This document shows positions 59,400 to 64,000 of a stretch of DNA of 64,000 nucleotides, one piece after another. The DNA comes from Terana coerulea (Eukaryota > Basidiomycota > Agaricomycetes > Polyporales > Phanerochaetaceae). The notes beneath the pieces were generated by a model, which saw only the letters and a program-made list of their open reading frames with translations, made no database searches and was not told where the DNA came from. The position numbers and the translations under genes were made by a program. The stretch spans positions 124,001-188,000 of the forward strand of contig JAKOGH010000880.1 of the NCBI GenBank assembly GCA_024811115.1, in the 5' to 3' direction. Position 1 is the stretch's first letter. Each line of letters starts with the position of its first letter.

Positions 59400-62300
59400 G
59401 TCACACCAAGGAGAAGGGCAAAAGCCGTGTTTTGTATTGTCTACGCTACATGACAACTTGGCAGGTCCGGGAAGGACGCTCAACAGAAACTGGAGCACTA
59501 CACAAGTGTGACAATGTACTACGAACCCTTTGTTTGGATTTGATCTACTTTTATCTATTTTTCTCCGCTTTTGCGATTTCTCAATGTTTTTGCGCTTGTC
59601 GGGTTTCTCGTCTTTTTGGTGTTTGCTTTTTCTGCGAGTCCGGGAGCCACGAGATGGGAGCGAAGGACCAAGAGAGTCAGGGCGTCCCCCTCCTCGGCTT
59701 GGTTCTGTCGACGTATTAGGCGATTGTAGGAGGGAAGAAATATGGCGGATCCAGAAGGGAGGATCGGCGGACGAATAGATGATGTACCGAATATAGTAGC
59801 TGGGACGCCGCTGGCGGGCGGAATTAGGCGGTTGTGGAAGGGAGTAGTGTTGAATAGCGACGCTGGGATCCGCTGAGGCGCGGTAATTAGTTGAGAGGGA
59901 TATGGTATGGGGATAAGGAGTGCTTGTGAGTGAGCGCCGACGCGTGGATCCATGGCAGTGACTAAGTGCAGAGTTGTGAGGACAATGTGCCGCTCAGAAG
60001 GCGGAGAGGGCATCGGCATCGTCGTCTTCGCGTAGGTTAGAAGCAGCGCCGCCCGCAGGGACAGTGAAACCCATCTGGAACGAAATATGATGAGACGCCA
60101 GCGAGATACAGGAGTAAGCTGGAGAGCTTACCAAGCGCTGGAACACACGAGGCGAGTAGAAGAGACCGGAGGCGTTCGAAGACGAAGCGCACGCAGGACC
60201 GACGGGAGTGGCAGAGAAGGCGAGGAAAGGAGAAGGACGACGGATTGGGGTGCTGGCGATCGGGATGTATCGCTCCGAGACATCTTCAACCTCGATGTCA
60301 GGGTAGGGTTGAGCGAGCGACTCGACAGTGGGCGGGGCAGTGTAGACTGGAAGAGGAGGGTCGGGACGAGTATTTGAAGGCTGGAGAGGGACTTGGACTG
60401 GCGTCTGGAAGCACGTTGCAGAACCGTGCAGAATGAAGAGGCTTGAATGCACGGTCACGACCGCGCTCGTTCTCCTTCCCCGTCGAGAACAACGCCGTCA
60501 ACTTCGCGTTCTCGCAGTTGAGCTCCGCAATCCGATCCACAGCGGCCGAGAGGCATTTTACGACCTCTTCATCCACCTCGACCTCAAACGCTTTGATCTC
60601 CTCCTCGTGCTTGGCCCGCATCTGCGCGATAATGTCCGCAACGCTGTCGTCGCGCTGCTTCTCGGCAGCAAGTCTGAGAGCTCGCTCCTGCTCCAACTCG
60701 GCCTTGAGCGCAGCAACCGTCGCCGCCATCTCGTCTCGCTCCTTCGAGAAGGCGTCCTTAGCAGCCCGCTCGGCCTCAAGCGCCTTAACGGCCTCGGCCT
60801 CCTGGTGCTCGACTATCGATAGCGTGAGTCGGTCCGCCTCAGCCTGTTGGTCGGCTTCGTCTTCCACCCGGGTGACCTCTTGCTCCCAGCAGTCGTGTCG
60901 CTCTTGCAGCTTCTTCATGTCTTGTCGAACCTCGAATAGCTCCTTTTCGTACTCGTGCGCTCGCCCTGTCTCGATCTCAGCCTGAGCCACCGCGAGGGCC
61001 ACCTGAGTTCGGAAGTGCCATGTCTTGTTCTCCTCGCGCCGTAGGGCCTGAGTTGACTTCGTGTGGCGGGTCCGCTCCTCGACCGCTTCGGCCTCGGCTT
61101 TGCTCGCCCGTGCTTTGAGCTCTTGAGTCTTCACCCTCTCGAGGTGGAGCTCAGATATCACTTCGCTCGTAAGTCCCTTCTCGGTGACGAGCTTGTCCTT
61201 CGCGGCCTCCAGCTGGGAGATGCAGTCGCCGGTGCGAGCCACTTCCGCGACGAGCTGAGCCTTGACATCCTCAAGTTGGGTCGACAGTTCGGCAGAATGC
61301 GCCTTTTCTTCCGTAAGCTCGGCGTGAGCACCGTCCAGCTCAATTTTGAACACGTCCCGCTCGCCCTCAGCAATGACGAGAAGGCAGCCAAGGTGGTTCA
61401 CCTCCACCGTGAGTGACATGATCTTGTCATTGGCAGCCTCGAGGTCGGCGGCGGCCTTGAAGAGGGCGGCTTGAGTGTTCCCAAGCGCCAAAGCGGTGAG
61501 CTGGCGTTCCTCGGTGAGCTCGTCTAGACGAAAGCGTGTAGTAGAAGCATCCTCGAGCGCGGTCTCCAGCTTGTCCATAAGCTCTGCCTTGCCTTCCTCC
61601 AGCTGGCGAGAGTCGCTCTGGAGATCGAGTAGTCGAGCGGAGCAGTCGGCGTGGACATTTTCCAGGCTCGAGTGCTTGAGGTGAAGCGCAGCAAGCTCAG
61701 TCTTTATGCCGCTGACGTTCTTCACGGAGAGGGCGAGGGCGTCCGAGGTGACTTGAAGTTCGAGCAGAAACCGTCTGGTTGGTGCTCGTGAGTCGGTTCA
61801 AGCGTTGAGCGAGAATGGCGTTGCGCCCCTTGTAATCGTCGGCCTTGGCCCGTTCGGAGTGAAGCTCGCTTTGAGCCTGGTTGAACTTGGCGTCGAGGGT
61901 GGCGATCTTCTTGTCGGCGTGGTACAACTTCGCGTCATAGTCCAGAGCGAGCTGCCTCTTCTCCTCCACAACTGTTTCATGTCGAGCCTAGAATGTTGAA
62001 CGGCCATGAGGTTACAGTCAACTAAAGCAGGAGGTTGGCAACGTACGATCAACGCCGCATGTGCAGAAGCCTCTCCATCCAGCCACAACATTCCAACCTC
62101 ATCCATGTCCTCTTCCTCCTCTGCCTGGAGCTCCGCCGTTCCCTTGGCCGCATTGGCGGCTGCCTTATACACGAAGAACGACGCGTGGGCATTGGACAAG
62201 CGCTGCAGAACATCAGTCAGTAAAGCCACGAGCATGCTTGCGTCGTCACTCAGCACGCACCATGACCGACTCAGTGTTGAACCGAGCAGCGAAGTCGGCA

Positions 62301-62586
62301 GAGCCAAAGCGTGTGATGGATGCAGTAGAGAGTGAAGAAGGCATGGTTGAATTAAAAGGATCTAAGGTACTTGAAGAGTCGCTGGATAGGACTGGGATGG
62401 GAGTAGGAAGTGAAGGTAGATGCGAGAGTGGGAGAACGCAGGAAGTTGAACATGTCGGGTTTTATGCCAGCTTCCAGCTCGATCGCGCCCCGAAGTCAGC
62501 CTCTTTCCCAGGCTGGAATGAAACGAGGGCTCAGATCGTTACGCCCATCTTCATACCGCTGCAGGTATACAGCAGCAGTCCTGTAC
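59400..62586 (-). repeat. Inverted-duplication arm 2
   Basis: Reverse-complement partner of 41818-44959. The arms face each other across about 14.4 kb. Both ends are matched: TCACACCAAGG...GCCGTGTTTTG at the left end corresponds to the end of arm 1, and the stretch ending AGCAGCAGTCCTGTAC at the right corresponds to its beginning. Confidence 0.85.
59994..62344 (-). CDS. Long coiled-coil protein of unknown function, copy 2
   Basis: Paralogue of the gene at 42065, on the opposite strand, with the same four exons: 62344-62261, 62202-62047, 61987-60132 and 60074-59994. The N terminus MPSSLSTASITRFGSADF is identical to copy 1; then come FFVYKAAANAAKGTAEL and an acidic run. The coiled coil includes VEEKRQLALDYDAKLYHADK and HAELTEEKAHSAELSTQ. 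A segment around KQRDDSVADIIAQMRAKHEE and FEVEVDEEVVKCLSAAVDR differs strongly from copy 1 (about 60450-60680). The end is GLFYSPRVFQRL/MGFTVPAGGAASNLRE. Two frame slips occur: near 61780 (one T too many before LLELQVT) and near 60410 (one extra C before FQTPVQVPLQPSNTR). Confidence 0.7.
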
Positions 62587-62599
62587 GACCTTCTTGTCA

Positions 62600-63525
62600 G
62601 CATTTTCAGCAGAAATCTGCGAAGGTGTCTCGTACCGGTGTGAGGCGTTACATCCCGTTCGTCGCGTACCTACTGGTCTCCCGTCAAACCTTTTGAAACG
62701 CCTCCTAGCAGGCCTTAAAGACACTCGCAGAACCAATCATGAGGAACTGTGGAGAAATAGCGTCGAGATCTGTAAAGCTTTCCATTCGGTGCAGGATGTG
62801 GATGATGGACGATGGAAGTGGTCAAGAAGCACGAGCGCCGGCCAGTACTCACTTCCGCTGCCCAGAAAGGAGCGAAGCGCATCAATTGATCTCCATCAGT
62901 ACAGCTGGCGGCAAGACGAAGAAGCTTTGACTTGGAACTTACTGACGAATACCGCCAGCACTTGCGCAGGTTTTCCATCCTTTCCCCCAGGAATTATTCA
63001 GTGTGTCTCTAATATCGCGTCAGGATCACATCATATACGTCGACGTTGCCTGGGCAGACCTGCGTAGAGAGCTCTTAAAAGTACCAGCTGCCACGTCCCG
63101 AAGAAGCTCCTCCAAGTCAGGATTTTGTACAAGCCCTCTCTGCCAGTACTTGGAGAGCCAATTAATCAAGCACTCTTATCCTCTCCAGAGAGGTGCTGGA
63201 GCTCCTAGGGCTCGTCAAGCATAACTCTACCATTTACGCCAAACTTTATAACTTCATTGAGCCTAACATCGGCTACGACATCCCACTTTAAAAGGTAAGG
63301 ATATATACCGACCTCATGATCGGCGAGCATCCCGCCGCCTCCTCGCTCCGCCTCTGCCTCAGCAAATCTCGTGCGACCTGTTTCGCAACAACACGGAGGT
63401 CTCCATCGATGCACCGCGTTCTTCGACCTGCGGGCCCCTCGCCCCGCACACTTAGGAATCCACGCTGAGTCGCAAACGCGTAAGAGCATGTCATGTGTGC
63501 GAAGGATATTATGCCGGCTGAGCAA
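62600..63525 (-). other. Possible unrecognised or decayed gene
   Basis: Several minus-strand segments read like protein and sit next to splice-like sites: KWDVVADVRLNEVIKFGVNG (about 63290-63220), WLSKYWQRGLVQNPDLEELL with RDVAAGTFKSSLRR (about 63170-63060), and LAASCTDGDQLMRFAPFWAAE before GTGAGT (about 62950-62860). Stops and frame changes between them prevent a full model. I do not recognise the family. It could be a multi-exon gene or a relic. Confidence 0.3.
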
Positions 63526-63572
63526 TAGTCTCGTGCCAGAGCCCTTCTGGCGCCCTGAGGGCTAGTCCGAAG

Positions 63573-63905
63573 CAGCGTTGTGCGAGTCAGTGACTAGTCA
63601 GTGACTAGTCAGATAGTCACAGTTTTCTGACTGAGACGCGTTGACTGTGACTTTGACTGAAGGTTCTCCGGGTCCTGGCGCGGAGATTTCCGTCAGCCAA
63701 TCACAATTCTCAGTCAGACACAGGACTACGAATACCCCTGCGTGAGAACTTTTTCAGCGTCTCCGCAGAGTTTGCATTTCAGCCGTGCCGGGTTACCATT
63801 TTGGGCGACCAGTCATTGACTGAAATCAAGTCAGTGATGGGTCACTGACTAGACGCATAGTCAATGACTTGACTCTCTGACCGAGTCATTGACTGGCCAA
63901 CGCTG
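63573..63905. mobile_element. Small hAT-like non-autonomous element (MITE)
   Basis: The ends are perfect 8-bp inverted repeats, CAGCGTTG at 63573-63580 and CAACGCTG at 63898-63905. With flanking AG/CT the match is 11 bp. Just inside both ends are many copies of a near-palindromic 11-mer, AGTCAGTGACT or AGTCAATGACT, in both directions, like the subterminal repeats that hAT transposases bind. The flanking octamers GTCCGAAG and CTTTCAAG fit the hAT target pattern nTnnnnAn only loosely and agree at 4 of 8 positions, so any target duplication is decayed. At about 333 bp it codes for nothing. The hAT assignment rests on the CAG start and the subterminal repeats. Confidence 0.6.
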
Positions 63906-64000
63906 CTTTCAAGTTCTTCAATCGCGTTTTGCTCCGTTCCACGATGTCCCCAGACCTCCTCGTAACACAGTCGGTTTTTGTAAATCATGTTAGCGTCGGC

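Noticed and set aside
60443..60985. 180-codon Ser-rich plus-strand frame
   Set aside because: Antisense shadow of the coiled-coil gene copy 2. The Ser/Ala/Arg pattern mirrors Glu/Arg/Ala codons on the other strand.
41818..62586. Inverted arms as ends of a giant DNA transposon (Starship-like or similar)
   Set aside because: The arms contain an ordinary intron-bearing gene. No tyrosine recombinase or transposase was found between them, and the enclosed genes are housekeeping genes.
1..64000. CRISPR array, bacterial operon or plasmid features
   Set aside because: No regularly spaced direct repeats were seen. The intron-rich gene structure is plainly eukaryotic.

Overview
The window is a gene-dense piece of nuclear DNA from a filamentous basidiomycete, most likely an Agaricomycete. 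The evidence is many introns of about 48-65 nt (GTRNGT...YAG), very small exons, genes packed on both strands, and families that are common in mushroom-forming fungi: a secreted 'glycopeptide' family, two F-box proteins, a FunK1-like kinase fragment, a DUF7330-like protein, a T5orf172 (GIY-YIG) protein and a two-domain cupredoxin.

Layout. 0.6 kb: tRNA-Leu(AAG). 1.2-5.7 kb: a tandem pair of secreted agmatinase/arginase-family genes with the same 14-exon structure. 6.3-7.5 kb: a short-chain dehydrogenase. 7.8-9.8 kb (minus): an F-box protein. 11.4-17.6 kb: a two-gene block of small secreted Cys-rich proteins that has been duplicated in tandem, giving four copies, one of them decayed. 18.3-23.4 kb: housekeeping genes LCP5, DCN1 and CIA2, plus a kinase fragment and a small basic protein. 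24.6-25.4 kb (minus): a DUF7330-like protein. 27.6-41.3 kb: WRS1 (TrpRS), NOT4, a Zn2Cys6 regulator and PDCD5, all on minus, then a T5orf172 protein on plus. 41.8-45.0 kb and 59.4-62.6 kb: two arms of a roughly 3.1-kb inverted duplication, each with a long coiled-coil gene. Between the arms lie a cupredoxin gene, an MFS transporter, a second F-box gene, PAN2 and RAD18. The last 0.4 kb holds a small hAT-like terminal-inverted-repeat element.

Functional themes. NOT4 and PAN2 both act in the poly(A)-deadenylation machinery. DCN1, RAD18, NOT4 and the F-box proteins belong to ubiquitin/NEDD8 pathways. LCP5 acts in ribosome biogenesis and CIA2 in cytosolic Fe-S assembly. These genes are unlinked in function and simply neighbours. 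The accessory part is the secreted set (agmatinases, glycopeptides, cupredoxin) and the duplicated coiled-coil genes.

Caution on quality. At least ten genes, including conserved housekeeping genes, carry one-base frame breaks, mostly in short homopolymers and often in compensating pairs. This looks like consensus indel error more than gene decay, so single frameshifts here should not be read as pseudogenes. Exon coordinates come from reading splice motifs and protein frames by eye. Family names come from remembered motifs; no search was run.
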